NCBI GenBank assembly: GCA_903909435.1
Contig: CAIVVT010000056.1
Coordinates: forward strand, 62,001 to 126,000
Length of the DNA: 64,000 nucleotides
From: an uncultured Acidobacteriia bacterium
GTDB lineage: Bacteria > Acidobacteriota > Terriglobia > Bryobacterales > Bryobacteraceae
Reading direction: 5' to 3'
In this document: positions 30,102 to 38,621 of the stretch, one piece after another
Numbering within the stretch: the stretch's first letter is position 1
How the letters are laid out: the number at the start of each line of letters is the position of its first letter
Position numbers and translations under genes: made by a program
Notes under the pieces: model-generated
The model's database searches: none
The model's input: only the letters and a program-made list of their open reading frames with translations
What the model was told of the DNA's origin: nothing

Positions 30102-30818
30102 TTACCAGCCCATCTGGCTCATGCGAGTCAGGATCACGTTGCTGTAGCCGGTCATCCGGGCGGCCCTGCGCTTGCGCGGATTGGGGATGACCGCGGCCAG
30201 CCGGGCGGCCTGCTCGCGCGAGAGCCGGGCCGCCGTGGTGTGGTAGTGGTACTGCGCTCCCGCCTCCGCGCCGTAAACGCCCGGACCCCACTCGATCACG
30301 TTGAGATACAGTTCCAGGATGCGCTGTTTGGTCAATACGAGTTCCGCCACGGGCGCGAGGCCAAACTCAAACGCCTTGCGGATCCACGAGCGTGAGGTCG
30401 TCAGGAACAGGTTCTTCACGAGTTGCTGTGTGATGGTGGAACCGCCGCGCACGATTCGTCCCTCATCCAGGTCCTCCTGAATCACCTGGTCCACGGCTTG
30501 CCAGTCGATGCCGTGGTGTTTATAGAAGTGCGTGTCCTCGGCCGCCACTGCCGCGTGCTGCAGTTGCAGCGAGATCTGGCGCATCGGCACGGGCCTGTAG
30601 CTCTTGTGATAAGGCTTCCGCGCGAGCAGGGCCTCGATCCGTCGCTGGGCCTGCACGCCGGTGGTGAGGGGGTCGGTCCAGCGCAACATCACCAGGCCGA
30701 GGCAACACAGCAGATACACCGAAACGACCGCTAGGACGCCGGCGAGCAGCAGACGGCGCAGGAATCGTCCGATGCCGCCGCCCTTTGACTTGTTGGACCG
30801 GATAGGTGTGCGCGCCAA
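30102..30818 (-). CDS. mtgA: Monofunctional biosynthetic peptidoglycan transglycosylase
   Basis: 238 residues, with one N-terminal membrane anchor (FLRRLLLAGVLAVVSVYLLCCLG) and a GT51 domain. The catalytic-Glu region is AAEDTHFYKHHGIDW (E in AEDxxFxxHxG). Further motifs GGSTITQQLVKNLFL, RKAFEFGLAPVAE, KQRILELYLNVIEWGPGVYG and EAGAQYHYH are all standard. It polymerises lipid II glycan strands at the periplasmic face. There is no transpeptidase domain, as expected for MtgA. Confidence 0.95.
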   Translation of the reverse strand: MARTPIRSNKSKGGGIGRFLRRLLLAGVLAVVSVYLLCCLGLVMLRWTDPLTTGVQAQRRIEALLARKPYHKSYRPVPMRQISLQLQHAAVAAEDTHFYKHHGIDWQAVDQVIQEDLDEGRIVRGGSTITQQLVKNLFLTTSRSWIRKAFEFGLAPVAELVLTKQRILELYLNVIEWGPGVYGAEAGAQYHYHTTAARLSREQAARLAAVIPNPRKRRAARMTGYSNVILTRMSQMGW

Positions 30819-30873
30819 GTTCCAGGGTAGCTCCCGGAGGGTGGATTAAGTCTCGACTCCGGGACGCGCGGAT

Positions 30874-32028
30874 TTAGACCGTACGCCGTTCGCCTTCCAA
30901 TCGCGCGCCGCAGGACTCGCGGATCACCAGCTTACATTCCACGCGGATCTCGCGCGGCAGCATGTTTGGGCGGGCGATTCGCTCGAGCATCGCGGACAGG
31001 GCCGCCTCGCCAATCTCGCGGCAAGGCTGGTGGATGGTGGTGAGCGGAACGGACAGTAAGCTGGCATACTCCACGTCGTCGATTCCGGCGATACGCACGT
31101 CCTGCGGGATGCGGTAGCCCAGAGCCAGCAGGGCCCGCATCAGGCATCCGGCCGTCCGGTCGTTCACGCAAACGAATCCGTCACCGGGACGGGTGGCGGC
31201 CAGCAGTGGCGCGAAGTTCGCCTCGCTGATGGACTCCAGCCGTAGGATCCGCCCCTGCGCCAGGCGGTTCTCCCAGCCGTGGCCGCTCGACAGCAGCGCC
31301 TCGCGGAAGCCGGCGATGCGGGCGCCAATCGTCGATGCGCCGCCGGCCTGGGCCACGAACGACACGCGCCGGGCGCCCAAACTCAGCAGGTGTTCGGTGG
31401 CCAGCAGGGCGGCTCGCCGGTTGTCGATGCCGACCAGGTCGTGGCGGCTCTGGCGGGGGTAGGGCAGCACGTCGCGGTCGAGCAGGATCAGAGGGATTCG
31501 CGCGCGGTCGAGTTGAGCCAGAATCGCCAGGTTGGCGGCCTCGGCCGACGGACCCGTTTCGAGCGGCGCGAAGAACACGCCAGCCACCCGCTTGCCGACG
31601 TACTGATTGCACAGTTCCAGAGCCTGTTCCGCGGCCGAAGCGGCATCCGGCGCGGTGTGTCCCCACAGCAAAGCATGGCGCGAGGCGGCGGGTGCATTGG
31701 CGATGCCCTGGCAAATCGGGGTGAACACCTCCGAGTGGCCCAGGTCGGGGATCAACAGCCCGAATACCAGGCCGTCAGCGGCGCTGCGTTGAGGCTGGAC
31801 GTAGGAGCCCGATCCGGCAATCCGCAGTATCATCCCGTTGGCCGTCAGTTCCCGCAGCGCGCGGCCCACGGTAATGCGAGAGGTCTGGAATTGCTGGACC
31901 AGGGCCGCCTCGCTGGGGAGCTTGCCGCCGGGCGGGTACTTGCCGGAGCGGATCTCTCCCGCCAGCGTTTCGATCACCCGCTGGTATTTGGGGATGTGCG
32001 GCTCGGTGGAAACCCGGCGTTTCGCCAC
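30874..32028 (-). CDS. GntR-family regulator with LacI-type sugar-binding domain
   Basis: 384 residues with a GTG start. The N-terminal winged helix is GntR-like (PKYQRVIETLAGEIRSGKYPPGGKLPSE and RITVGRALRELTANGMI, then GSGSYVQP). From about residue 90 a LacI/periplasmic-binding-like domain follows (VFGLLIPDLGH, ATEHLLSLGARRVSFVAQAGG, IAGIDDVEYASLLSVPLTTI). This AraR-like architecture responds to a carbohydrate or related effector. The target operon is not evident. An imperfect palindrome CCTGATATTACAGG lies directly before the start. Confidence 0.92.
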   Translation of the reverse strand: MAKRRVSTEPHIPKYQRVIETLAGEIRSGKYPPGGKLPSEAALVQQFQTSRITVGRALRELTANGMILRIAGSGSYVQPQRSAADGLVFGLLIPDLGHSEVFTPICQGIANAPAASRHALLWGHTAPDAASAAEQALELCNQYVGKRVAGVFFAPLETGPSAEAANLAILAQLDRARIPLILLDRDVLPYPRQSRHDLVGIDNRRAALLATEHLLSLGARRVSFVAQAGGASTIGARIAGFREALLSSGHGWENRLAQGRILRLESISEANFAPLLAATRPGDGFVCVNDRTAGCLMRALLALGYRIPQDVRIAGIDDVEYASLLSVPLTTIHQPCREIGEAALSAMLERIARPNMLPREIRVECKLVIRESCGARLEGERRTV

Positions 32029-32030
32029 AT

Positions 32031-32044
32031 CCTGATATTACAGG
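32031..32044. promoter_or_regulatory. Possible autoregulatory operator of the GntR/LacI regulator
   Basis: CCTGATATTACAGG has CCTG/CAGG arms and overlaps the ribosome-binding position of the divergently read regulator. Binding there would block translation or transcription of the regulator. The palindrome is imperfect and short, so this is tentative. Confidence 0.25.
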
Positions 32045-32201
32045 TTTCGGTTCGCACGCAGCAACCTCGCCCCGCCGGGAGCATCCAATACGTTAGATTG
32101 GACGCCTTGAGCGTCTTCTCTCCCGCCTGCCTCGCTGCAGCCCCCGGCGTCCCCCCGCATGGACGTCAATCGTGTGAGCAAAGAGGAATAAGGAGCAAAT
32201 C

Positions 32202-33014
32202 ATGAAAGAGTTTCTGCTTGTCAGCGATTTCGACCAGACGTTGAGTTTTAACGACTCCGGCATCGTCCTGAGCGAAATGCTTGGGATCAGCGGATTCGAC
32301 CATCGCATTCACGGCTTATCCAACATCCACTTAATTCAACAAGGTGGAGAGCTGGCATATCTGCTTTTGCACGATCCAGAGTACCGTCGCGTACGCAAGG
32401 AACACCTAGTCGAAGTAGGCAAGCGCATCCGGCTGAAAGACAACATCCGGCTGCTGCTCGCGCTGCTGCAGGACGTGGACGACCGGCGCTTCTCGTTTTA
32501 CGTGGTCTCCGCGGCGCCGGTAGAAGTGATCCAGTCGGCGCTGGCGGGGATCGTACCGGACGATCACATCATTGGAACCCGCTTCCAATACCATCCCGAT
32601 AGCGGCGAGATTCAGTCGATCCTGCGCGTGCCGGCCGGGTATGGCAAAGTCGCCGAGCTGGAGCGCTTGCGCTCGACGCTCCCGCTGAGCCACGACCGCA
32701 TCGTCTACGTCGGCGACGGCAGTTCCGACGTTCACGTAATGATGCACGTCAACCGCCTCGGCGGGTTGACGATCGCAGTCTCGGAGAATACCTACATCAA
32801 CCAGATCGCCCAGCGCACCATCGTGTCCGACGACGCATTGAGCGTGCTGGTGCCGGTCCTGGAGGACATCGTGGGCTGGGACCAGATGCGCATCCGGATG
32901 TACTTCGACGCGCATGGCTTCTTCCTGCGCGAATGGGACAAGGTGCGCAAAGACTCGCTGACCATTTGCCGTGCCGAGACGCCAGCGATCGTCTCCGACC
33001 TGGAGGTGGTGTGA
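32202..33014 (+). CDS. HAD-superfamily phosphatase
   Basis: 270 residues. Motif I is DFDQTLS (DxDxT), motif II VVSAAP (Ser), and motif [13 protein letters not shown]. The lysine motif lies between (YGKVAEL). This is the HAD-IB (phosphoserine phosphatase-like) layout with an alpha-helical cap inserted after motif I. Substrate unknown. A good Shine-Dalgarno (AAGGAGC) precedes the ATG. Its stop shares one base with the ATG of the next gene (TGATG). Confidence 0.88.
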   Translation: MKEFLLVSDFDQTLSFNDSGIVLSEMLGISGFDHRIHGLSNIHLIQQGGELAYLLLHDPEYRRVRKEHLVEVGKRIRLKDNIRLLLALLQDVDDRRFSFYVVSAAPVEVIQSALAGIVPDDHIIGTRFQYHPDSGEIQSILRVPAGYGKVAELERLRSTLPLSHDRIVYVGDGSSDVHVMMHVNRLGGLTIAVSENTYINQIAQRTIVSDDALSVLVPVLEDIVGWDQMRIRMYFDAHGFFLREWDKVRKDSLTICRAETPAIVSDLEVV

Positions 33015-33253
33015 TGCTCGAAGCGCTAGGCTGGGTCGCCACGGCGGTCTTCTCCACGTCGTACTTCTTCCGGCGTCAGATGGCGCTGCGGTTGATCCAG
33101 GCAGCGGCGGCCTGCTTGTGGATCACCTATGGGGTCGCAATCGGCGCCCGTCCCGTGGTCGTGGCGAACCTGATCGTGGCGGCGGCGGCGGTGTACACTT
33201 CGTTCCCGAAGCGGGATGGCGCGGCCGCCGGAGCGGTGGCGGCCCGGGACTGA
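33014..33253 (+). CDS. Small membrane protein, YgjV/SemiSWEET-like
   Basis: 79 residues with three hydrophobic segments: ALGWVATAVFSTSYF, LRLIQAAAACLWITYGVAIG and VVVANLIVAAAAVYTSF. The pattern (aromatic-rich end of span 1, RRQxALRLIQ, then WxTYG) resembles YgjV or PQ-loop/SemiSWEET half-transporters, which have three spans and dimerise. Translationally coupled to the HAD phosphatase. A transported sugar dephosphorylated by the HAD enzyme is a tempting but unproven link. Confidence 0.6.
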   Translation: MLEALGWVATAVFSTSYFFRRQMALRLIQAAAACLWITYGVAIGARPVVVANLIVAAAAVYTSFPKRDGAAAGAVAARD

Positions 33254-33291
33254 ATCCCGCATCCAGGACCGGGAGCCCCGTGCGCTCCCGG
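33245..33291. repeat. Two adjacent intergenic hairpins
   Basis: CGGGA-ctgaa-TCCCG (33245-33259, overlapping the end of the small membrane gene) and CCGGGAGC-cccgtgc-GCTCCCGG (33269-33291). They lie before the dCMP deaminase gene and may act as a terminator or as part of the palindromic repeat family. Confidence 0.45.
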
Positions 33292-33327
33292 ACTCATCGA
33301 ACGCGTCCCGCGGAGTATCCTGTGGAG

Positions 33328-33810
33328 ATGCAACCTGGCGTGCCTTCCTGGGACGAGTACTTCCTCGAGATCTGCCGCACCGTCTCGCGCCGCAGCAAGG
33401 ACCCGAATACCAAGCTCGGTTCCGTGGTGGTCGGCCCCGCCCACGAGATCCGCGCGACCGGCTACAACAGCCTGGTGCGCGGCATTCGCGACGACCTGCC
33501 GGAACGCCTGGTGCGGCCTGAAAAATACCTTTGGATGGAGCACGCCGAACGCAATGCGATTTACAACGCGGCGCGGCACGGGGTGCAGATGGAAGGCTGC
33601 ACGTTGTACGTGGAGTTGCTGCCCTGCATGGACTGCGCGCGAGCCATTGTGCAGGCGGGAATTCGCGAAGTGGTGGTTGATGGGGTCCGCGTCCGCCAGT
33701 ACTGGAGCGAGCAGTACACGCCGCATTTCGAGCACATCCGGACGATGTTTCACGAGGCGGGAGTCGCGCTGCGTTCTGTGCCGCCGATTGAAGAGACCAC
33801 GGTGGACTGA
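33328..33810 (+). CDS. dCMP/cytidine deaminase-family zinc enzyme
   Basis: 160 residues from ATG 33328. The early motif RRSKDPNTKLGSVVV is typical of dCMP deaminases. The zinc site comprises HAERNAIYNA (His and catalytic Glu) and PCMDCARAIVQAGI (two Cys). The family deaminates dCMP to dUMP for thymidylate synthesis; deoxycytidylate deaminase is the best guess, though other nucleotide deaminases share the fold. The upstream in-frame extension runs through the hairpins and is not used. Confidence 0.9.
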   Translation: MQPGVPSWDEYFLEICRTVSRRSKDPNTKLGSVVVGPAHEIRATGYNSLVRGIRDDLPERLVRPEKYLWMEHAERNAIYNAARHGVQMEGCTLYVELLPCMDCARAIVQAGIREVVVDGVRVRQYWSEQYTPHFEHIRTMFHEAGVALRSVPPIEETTVD

Positions 33811-33867
33811 GGCGCGCGCAAGTAAAGGAAAAGTCGCCGCCTGGCGGGCGCTGGAGCGACCACGCAG

Positions 33868-33882
33868 CTCTTGAGAGCCGCC
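33868..33882 (+). repeat. Copy of a dispersed 15-mer hairpin motif
   Basis: CTCTTGAGAGCCGCC differs by one base from CTCTGGAGAGCCGCC at 51046-51060, which is also present inverted at 10859-10873. It lies in the 85-bp gap between convergent genes. Confidence 0.4.
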
Positions 33883-33895
33883 CTGCAATGCACGG

Positions 33896-34672
33896 TCAGC
33901 CGCGGTGGAAGAGGCGGCTCCAAAGGCTCTCCGGGCGCGGGCGCTCGGAGTCCGGCGAGAATGAATCGACGTACGCGCCGGTAATCGCGGCCCGCGGGTT
34001 GTCGACAAAAAGCAATTCAGCCATATCGCCGCCATACCGCTGCCGCACCCACTCGAAGGCCGTATCCAGACGCGGAGGCCGTCCGACGGCGTCGTGACCA
34101 TCGCTGGCCACGAAGTGCACCAACCCTTTATCCAGCATGCGCGTCGCAACCTTGAGCGCCTTCTTGCCGAACATCCCCAGCAGTGACATCGCGGTCACCT
34201 GCATGTAGAACCCCTCGTTCACCCACTTCTCGATCAGCTCGAATTTCGATTGCAGGATCAGGTTGCGCTCGGGGTGGGTGAGGATGATGCGGATGCCGTA
34301 GTTCTCCAGTTGCCGCCAGATATCGGTGGTGTTCGGGAAGATCAGCATGTCCGAAAGTTCCATCAGGATGTAGGGGCCGTTGTTGATGGTGTACCGTTTC
34401 GGGTTCTCCATGGCTGCGTTGACGTTCGCAAACATCAGATGAAAATCGCAGCCACGGACGATTTTGATGCCGTCCCCGGCCAGGGCTTGCGCCTCGGCGA
34501 TCAGTTCATCCACCCTCTCGGGATCGTAGGTGTACTCGGGATCGGAATGGGGCGACGCAACGATGGTAGTCGTACCGGCATCCTGAGCGATCCGGAGCAG
34601 TTCGACGGTCTCTTCCATCGTCTTCGAACCGTCGTCGACGCCCGGCAGAATGTGGCTATGGATGTCGATCAC
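33896..34672 (-). CDS. CpsB/CapC-type (PHP-fold) tyrosine-protein phosphatase
   Basis: 258 residues. The PHP metal-site motifs are IDIHSHILPGVDDG, ASPHSDPEYTYDPERV, a conserved RGCDFHL, LTHPERN and a final VASDGHD. This family of manganese-dependent phosphatases dephosphorylates polysaccharide-synthesis tyrosine kinases in Gram-positives and occurs in many other phyla. No capsule genes are adjacent. Its start overlaps the stop of the 34669 gene (ATGA). Confidence 0.92.
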   Translation of the reverse strand: MIDIHSHILPGVDDGSKTMEETVELLRIAQDAGTTTIVASPHSDPEYTYDPERVDELIAEAQALAGDGIKIVRGCDFHLMFANVNAAMENPKRYTINNGPYILMELSDMLIFPNTTDIWRQLENYGIRIILTHPERNLILQSKFELIEKWVNEGFYMQVTAMSLLGMFGKKALKVATRMLDKGLVHFVASDGHDAVGRPPRLDTAFEWVRQRYGGDMAELLFVDNPRAAITGAYVDSFSPDSERPRPESLWSRLFHRG

Positions 34673-35193
34673 TGGCCCACCGCTCCGTTCTCGGCCAATC
34701 GCGTCACGGCGCCGTCAACGTCATCTACCAGGATGACGAATCCCTTGCGCCGTTCGATATCCGCGGCGGAACGCGGGAATGTCGCCACCACCGTGCGGTC
34801 CCCTTGCCAGGAACCCACAAAGCTATCCTTCGCTTTCAAGACCGGATTGTAACGCGGACCGTGGATCTTGAGCGCATCCAACACGTGGTCCAGGTCCATT
34901 TGCGCTACCGGATCGCCATCCAATTCGGTTCCATCGGCGAGTATCACTTTGGAGTGCACGTCGCGCACGACGAAAGTGACGTTTGCCGGATTCTTGATGC
35001 GGACCTCGAGCACTGCGATCGTGGACGCGTCGTCCGCCGGAATGAGACGGGTTTTCAAGATCCTGCTCTCGAGGCGGACCTGCGATCCTCGGTTGTTGTA
35101 TAAGACCAATGCGAGGAGGCCCGCGACGATCACGCAGGCAATGCCCAGGTACTTGACGAAACTCGGAATCTGGAATTTGTCACGGTTTGGCAC
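34669..35193 (-). CDS. Membrane-anchored protein of unknown function
   Basis: 174 residues. There is one N-terminal span (YLGIACVIVAGLLALVLY), then an extracytoplasmic beta-rich domain (SRILKTRLIPADDASTIAVLEVRIKNPANVTFVVRDVHSKVIL is its first strand set) that resembles LEA14-like or FxLYD-type immunoglobulin folds. No catalytic motif. Co-translated with the CpsB-type phosphatase through a 4-bp overlap, which hints at a joint surface role. Confidence 0.6.
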   Translation of the reverse strand: MPNRDKFQIPSFVKYLGIACVIVAGLLALVLYNNRGSQVRLESRILKTRLIPADDASTIAVLEVRIKNPANVTFVVRDVHSKVILADGTELDGDPVAQMDLDHVLDALKIHGPRYNPVLKAKDSFVGSWQGDRTVVATFPRSAADIERRKGFVILVDDVDGAVTRLAENGAVGQ

Positions 35194-35287
35194 GATCAGT
35201 CCTGACTGCTGGCACCTGGTCCGGCACGTAGGAAGGCTGCGACTAGGGGCGGCCTTTCCAATTAACCCAGTCTAGCCGAGCGGATTG

Positions 35288-36463
35288 CTAGTCGCCGAGC
35301 AGCCTGCCGTAACCACGCCAGCCCGGCACGCTGTCGAAGACCGCCTTCATGCCTGCCGTGATGGGAATGGCGAGTACGAGTCCGGCGCCGCCCCACAGGA
35401 TATACCAGACCATCAGGGCCAGGGTCACCACCAGCGGGTTGAGATGAACGCGCGAACCGACGAGCTTGGGGTACATCAGATTCAAGCACACCAGGTGCAG
35501 GACCGCGACGCCCACGCTCACAACCAGGTAGGGTCCCCAACTGGCAAATACCGGCAGCGCCGCAGCCAGCGGGGGCAGTAAAGCGAGAGGCAGTCCCAGA
35601 TAGGGAATCAAGCTCAGAAACGCACTGATCGGGCCGGCCACTTCCCAGTAAGGAACGCCAGCGAAGTAGAAGAACAACGAACTGACGACGGCCATCACGA
35701 CGCCAAGCAGGAAGTTGCCCACGACGTAGGCGCGCGTGACGTCGGCGATACCCTGCAGGCTGCGGTTGAGGATCTCCCGCTGCCGTCCCCCGGCGAGCCC
35801 GAGCAGCGACCGCATCACGTGGTCCTGCCAGCTCAGGAAGAAATACACCAGGAAGGGGACGAACGAAGCCATCAGCAGCGCATCGGAGAATTTTGACAGG
35901 GAATCCCAGACCAGATTCACCAGATCCCCGGGCTCTTGCCGGATGCGAACCTCCTGAACCGCGTTGGGTTGGTTGGCGCCAGCCGCCGCGGCAGCCTTCT
36001 TGTTGCGAGAGGGTGATTTTGACTTAGTGGGCGATTCCAGCGGCGCGATCTGCCGCAATCGGGGCGGTACCAGCGTTTCTTCAACCGTGCGCTGCAGCTG
36101 CTCCACTTCGAGCGAGGCCGTGTCCACCAATTCGGTGATGCGTTTGCTGTAGTTGGGTACGTCCGCCATCAATCCGACGGCCTGGGTCCAGGCGCCCAGC
36201 AGTGTCAGGTAGAGCGTGCCCAGCATCACGGAACAGGCCAGGAAACTCGCCATGCCTCGCCGCAGCCGGAACCGCATGAAGAGCTGGACCGCCGGTTCCA
36301 GAATGAACGCCAGCAGGATCGCGCTGATCAGGGTGATGAAGAAGGGCCGGGCGACACGCAGCAGCCAGCAGGCCAGGCAGATCGCGAACAACGTAGCCGC
36401 TACCCTGACGGGACGCTGCGAACCGGTGCCAGTGGTGGTTTGCGACTCTTCTAATGTGGCCAT
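35288..36463 (-). CDS. AI-2E family (PerM/TqsA-like) membrane transporter
   Basis: 391 residues with about eight spans in the typical arrangement: two clustered at the N-terminus, a long soluble loop (about 95-195, with a low-complexity KSKSPSRNKKAAAAAG segment), and six in the C-terminal half. Conserved-type segments include VPFLVYFFLSWQDH, GNFLLGVVMAVVSSLFF, YLGLPLALLPPL and NPLVVTLALMVWYILWGGAGLVLAIPI. The family exports small molecules or ions; the substrate is unknown, and autoinducer-2 is only the historical name. The low-complexity insert is unusual. Confidence 0.92.
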   Translation of the reverse strand: MATLEESQTTTGTGSQRPVRVAATLFAICLACWLLRVARPFFITLISAILLAFILEPAVQLFMRFRLRRGMASFLACSVMLGTLYLTLLGAWTQAVGLMADVPNYSKRITELVDTASLEVEQLQRTVEETLVPPRLRQIAPLESPTKSKSPSRNKKAAAAAGANQPNAVQEVRIRQEPGDLVNLVWDSLSKFSDALLMASFVPFLVYFFLSWQDHVMRSLLGLAGGRQREILNRSLQGIADVTRAYVVGNFLLGVVMAVVSSLFFYFAGVPYWEVAGPISAFLSLIPYLGLPLALLPPLAAALPVFASWGPYLVVSVGVAVLHLVCLNLMYPKLVGSRVHLNPLVVTLALMVWYILWGGAGLVLAIPITAGMKAVFDSVPGWRGYGRLLGD

Positions 36464-36601
36464 CTGCTGTCCGAACGAGACTGTTTGATCTCAGTCTAGC
36501 CCAGATCCCACAAACGGCATTTCCCGTTCGTGACGCGCAGGCGCGGAGCACCCGCATTCACGCTGAAAACGGGCTCTGCGGCGGCCGTCCCGCGGCGGTG
36601 T

Positions 36602-37237
36602 TCAACGGCGAATGACGACTTCCTGCAGGCTCTCGCGGCTAACGAAAAAGCGGACTTCGCCGTACTTCTGGAACAGCCGCTGGATGGTTCTGGGATTGAA
36701 CGTTTCCGCGGGACGAGGACGTGCCTGCTCACGCAGCAGAAGCGTTTGGCCGTCCAGAATGCGGCAGGAGTAAGGCGGGCGATCGGCCCCGGCCGAATCG
36801 GTGCGGAACAGGGCCAGCAGCAGACCATCCGGCGTCAGAATGCGACGCAGACGCTCCACCAACGCCTCACAGATCGCGGGAGGCAGATACTGCAATCTGT
36901 CCCAAACAAGAATACAGTCCGCGACTTTTTCGTCGAACGCCAACGCGGATTCGACAAACTCCTCGATCCTTGCGCTGCGGAAAGCGCATTCCGCCTGCTC
37001 CTTGGCCGAGAAGAAGTAATCGTAGGCGTAGAGCAGATCGTCTATGTAAAGCCGGTGGCCGGCGCCGGTCACGAAGTCGATATTCTCCTGTACCGGGCCG
37101 CCCAGGTCCATCACGTAGACGTGTTTCTTGGATGCCATGGACGCCACCAGCGCCTGCAGGCCGTGACTCTTGCGTGCGTCGGAAGTTCCCGCCGCCGCAG
37201 CCGGGCCGGCGGGGGCATGCAAGGGTGAAGGATTCAT
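36602..37237 (-). CDS. Class I SAM-dependent methyltransferase-like protein
   Basis: 211 residues. The segment HVYVMDLGGPVQENIDFVTG holds the SAM motif I position, VADCILVWDRLQYLP is motif II-like, and RLRRILTPDGLLLALFRTD is the post-motif strand. The glycine motif is weak, so catalytic activity is uncertain. The ATG shares one base with the stop of the bactofilin gene (TGATG), so the pair is probably translated together. Confidence 0.65.
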   Translation of the reverse strand: MNPSPLHAPAGPAAAAGTSDARKSHGLQALVASMASKKHVYVMDLGGPVQENIDFVTGAGHRLYIDDLLYAYDYFFSAKEQAECAFRSARIEEFVESALAFDEKVADCILVWDRLQYLPPAICEALVERLRRILTPDGLLLALFRTDSAGADRPPYSCRILDGQTLLLREQARPRPAETFNPRTIQRLFQKYGEVRFFVSRESLQEVVIRR

Positions 37238-37821
37238 CAGCGGCGCGTTTCTCCCGTGGGGGGTACGGCGTTGGGAAGCGTTGGCTGCTGCGGAGATTCG
37301 GAGGCCGGAGTCCTTTGAGCTGCATCGGAGGCGTGCGGCCTCTGCGGCGGGACTTTGACCGCTTCCGCGCGGATCGTCTCGACGTTGCCCTTGAAATAGG
37401 CCTCTTCCTCGATCACCGGGCGGGCCGTACGCATATCGCCAATCACGCGGGCGTTGCGCCGGATCTGAACTTTTTCGACGGCCTCCAGATTACCGTGCAC
37501 AGAGCCAAAAACGACGATCTCGCGTGCCCTGATCGAGCCTTGCACATGGCCCGCGGCGCCCACCGTCAGGCAGTTCTCGGGCAGTTCTATGTCACCTTCG
37601 ATGCGTCCGTCAACAATCAGATCTTCCTTGCCACTGACTTTACCGACCAGCACAAGGCTCTTCCCGATCAACGCGGCGCTACGCGCCGTCATTTCATCTG
37701 GCCGCCGCGCGGTGAAAGACGAGGTTGGGGGTGGTTCCCTTTGAACGCTGGGCGCCGGGTTGAGCGGCGGCTCCGGGCGTTGAGGGTCATCTTCATCTCT
37801 TTTCTTGTTCCAGTAAGCCAT
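37237..37821 (-). CDS. Bactofilin (polymer-forming cytoskeletal protein)
   Basis: 194 residues. The central DUF583 right-handed beta-helix (about 50-140) includes GKSLVLVGKVSGKEDLIVDGRIEGDI, NCLTVGAAGHVQGSIRAREIVVFGSVHGNL and ARVIGDMRTARPVIEEEAYFKG, the standard bactofilin repeats. Flanking tails are proline-rich and unstructured, as usual. It probably polymerises into membrane-associated filaments for cell shape or polar localisation. Confidence 0.95.
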   Translation of the reverse strand: MAYWNKKRDEDDPQRPEPPLNPAPSVQREPPPTSSFTARRPDEMTARSAALIGKSLVLVGKVSGKEDLIVDGRIEGDIELPENCLTVGAAGHVQGSIRAREIVVFGSVHGNLEAVEKVQIRRNARVIGDMRTARPVIEEEAYFKGNVETIRAEAVKVPPQRPHASDAAQRTPASESPQQPTLPNAVPPTGETRR

Positions 37822-37991
37822 GATCTGCCTGTTCCGATCCTAACGTTGCCGCTGGCGCCCGCGCGGCATTCCAACCGCTGTGGACTTCGCGGGACTCCCA
37901 GCGTCATTCTCAAGCTAAATGTAGCAGCTATGCCGCGCGAGAATCTGCGGGCGAGGCGGGAACATCCGAAGCCGGGAGCATAATATAGACT

Positions 37992-38621
37992 GTGACTCGC
38001 GTCAAAGACCTTGAAACCCGCCTGGAGCGCATGGAGCAGCAACTCGGCGTCTACCAGCGGATCAGCCGGCTGATGGTTCGGGATCTAAGCCTTTCCGCTA
38101 CGCTGCAAGCGGTCGTGCGGCTGGTGACTGAATTCACGAATTGCGATTCCTGTCTGCTGTACCTGATCCAGGAAGAGCAACTGGTCCTGTGCTCTTCATC
38201 CAATCCCCATCCGCTTGAGATCGGTAAGGTCCGGCTGCGGATGGACGAGGGCCTGACGGGTTGGGTGGCCAAGGAACGGAAGATGCTGGCCATCTCCGTG
38301 GAGGCCTATAAGGACTCCCGCTTCAAGGCTTTCAGCGATTTGCCCGAAGATACCTTCGAGGCGTTTTTATCCGTGCCGGTCATCGCGCGCAACCGCGTGA
38401 TTGGGGTCATCAACATCCAGCATCGGATGCCGCACCGCCACTCCGGCGCCGAAATGGAGTTGATCACGACGGTGGGAGAGCAGGTCGGATGCCTGATCGT
38501 GCTGGCGCGCCTTTCCGGCACGGCGGTGGAAGAGGCGAACCACGTCGATCTGGTGCGCCGGGGCGTGCTCCCGTTGGGCAAGCTCGAAGCCACCGACGGA
38601 TCTGACGGAGACTGGCAGTGA
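37992..38621 (+). CDS. GAF domain protein
   Basis: 209 residues with a GTG start. A short N-terminal coiled coil (KDLETRLERMEQQLGVYQRIS) is followed by one GAF domain (about 30-175; GLTGWVAKERKMLAI, FLSVPVIARNRVIGVINIQHR), as in sensory GAF proteins without an output domain. TAATAT at 37981-37986 lies 5 bases before the GTG and no Shine-Dalgarno is visible, so a leaderless start is possible. The next gene overlaps it by 4 bp. Confidence 0.85.
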   Translation: MTRVKDLETRLERMEQQLGVYQRISRLMVRDLSLSATLQAVVRLVTEFTNCDSCLLYLIQEEQLVLCSSSNPHPLEIGKVRLRMDEGLTGWVAKERKMLAISVEAYKDSRFKAFSDLPEDTFEAFLSVPVIARNRVIGVINIQHRMPHRHSGAEMELITTVGEQVGCLIVLARLSGTAVEEANHVDLVRRGVLPLGKLEATDGSDGDWQ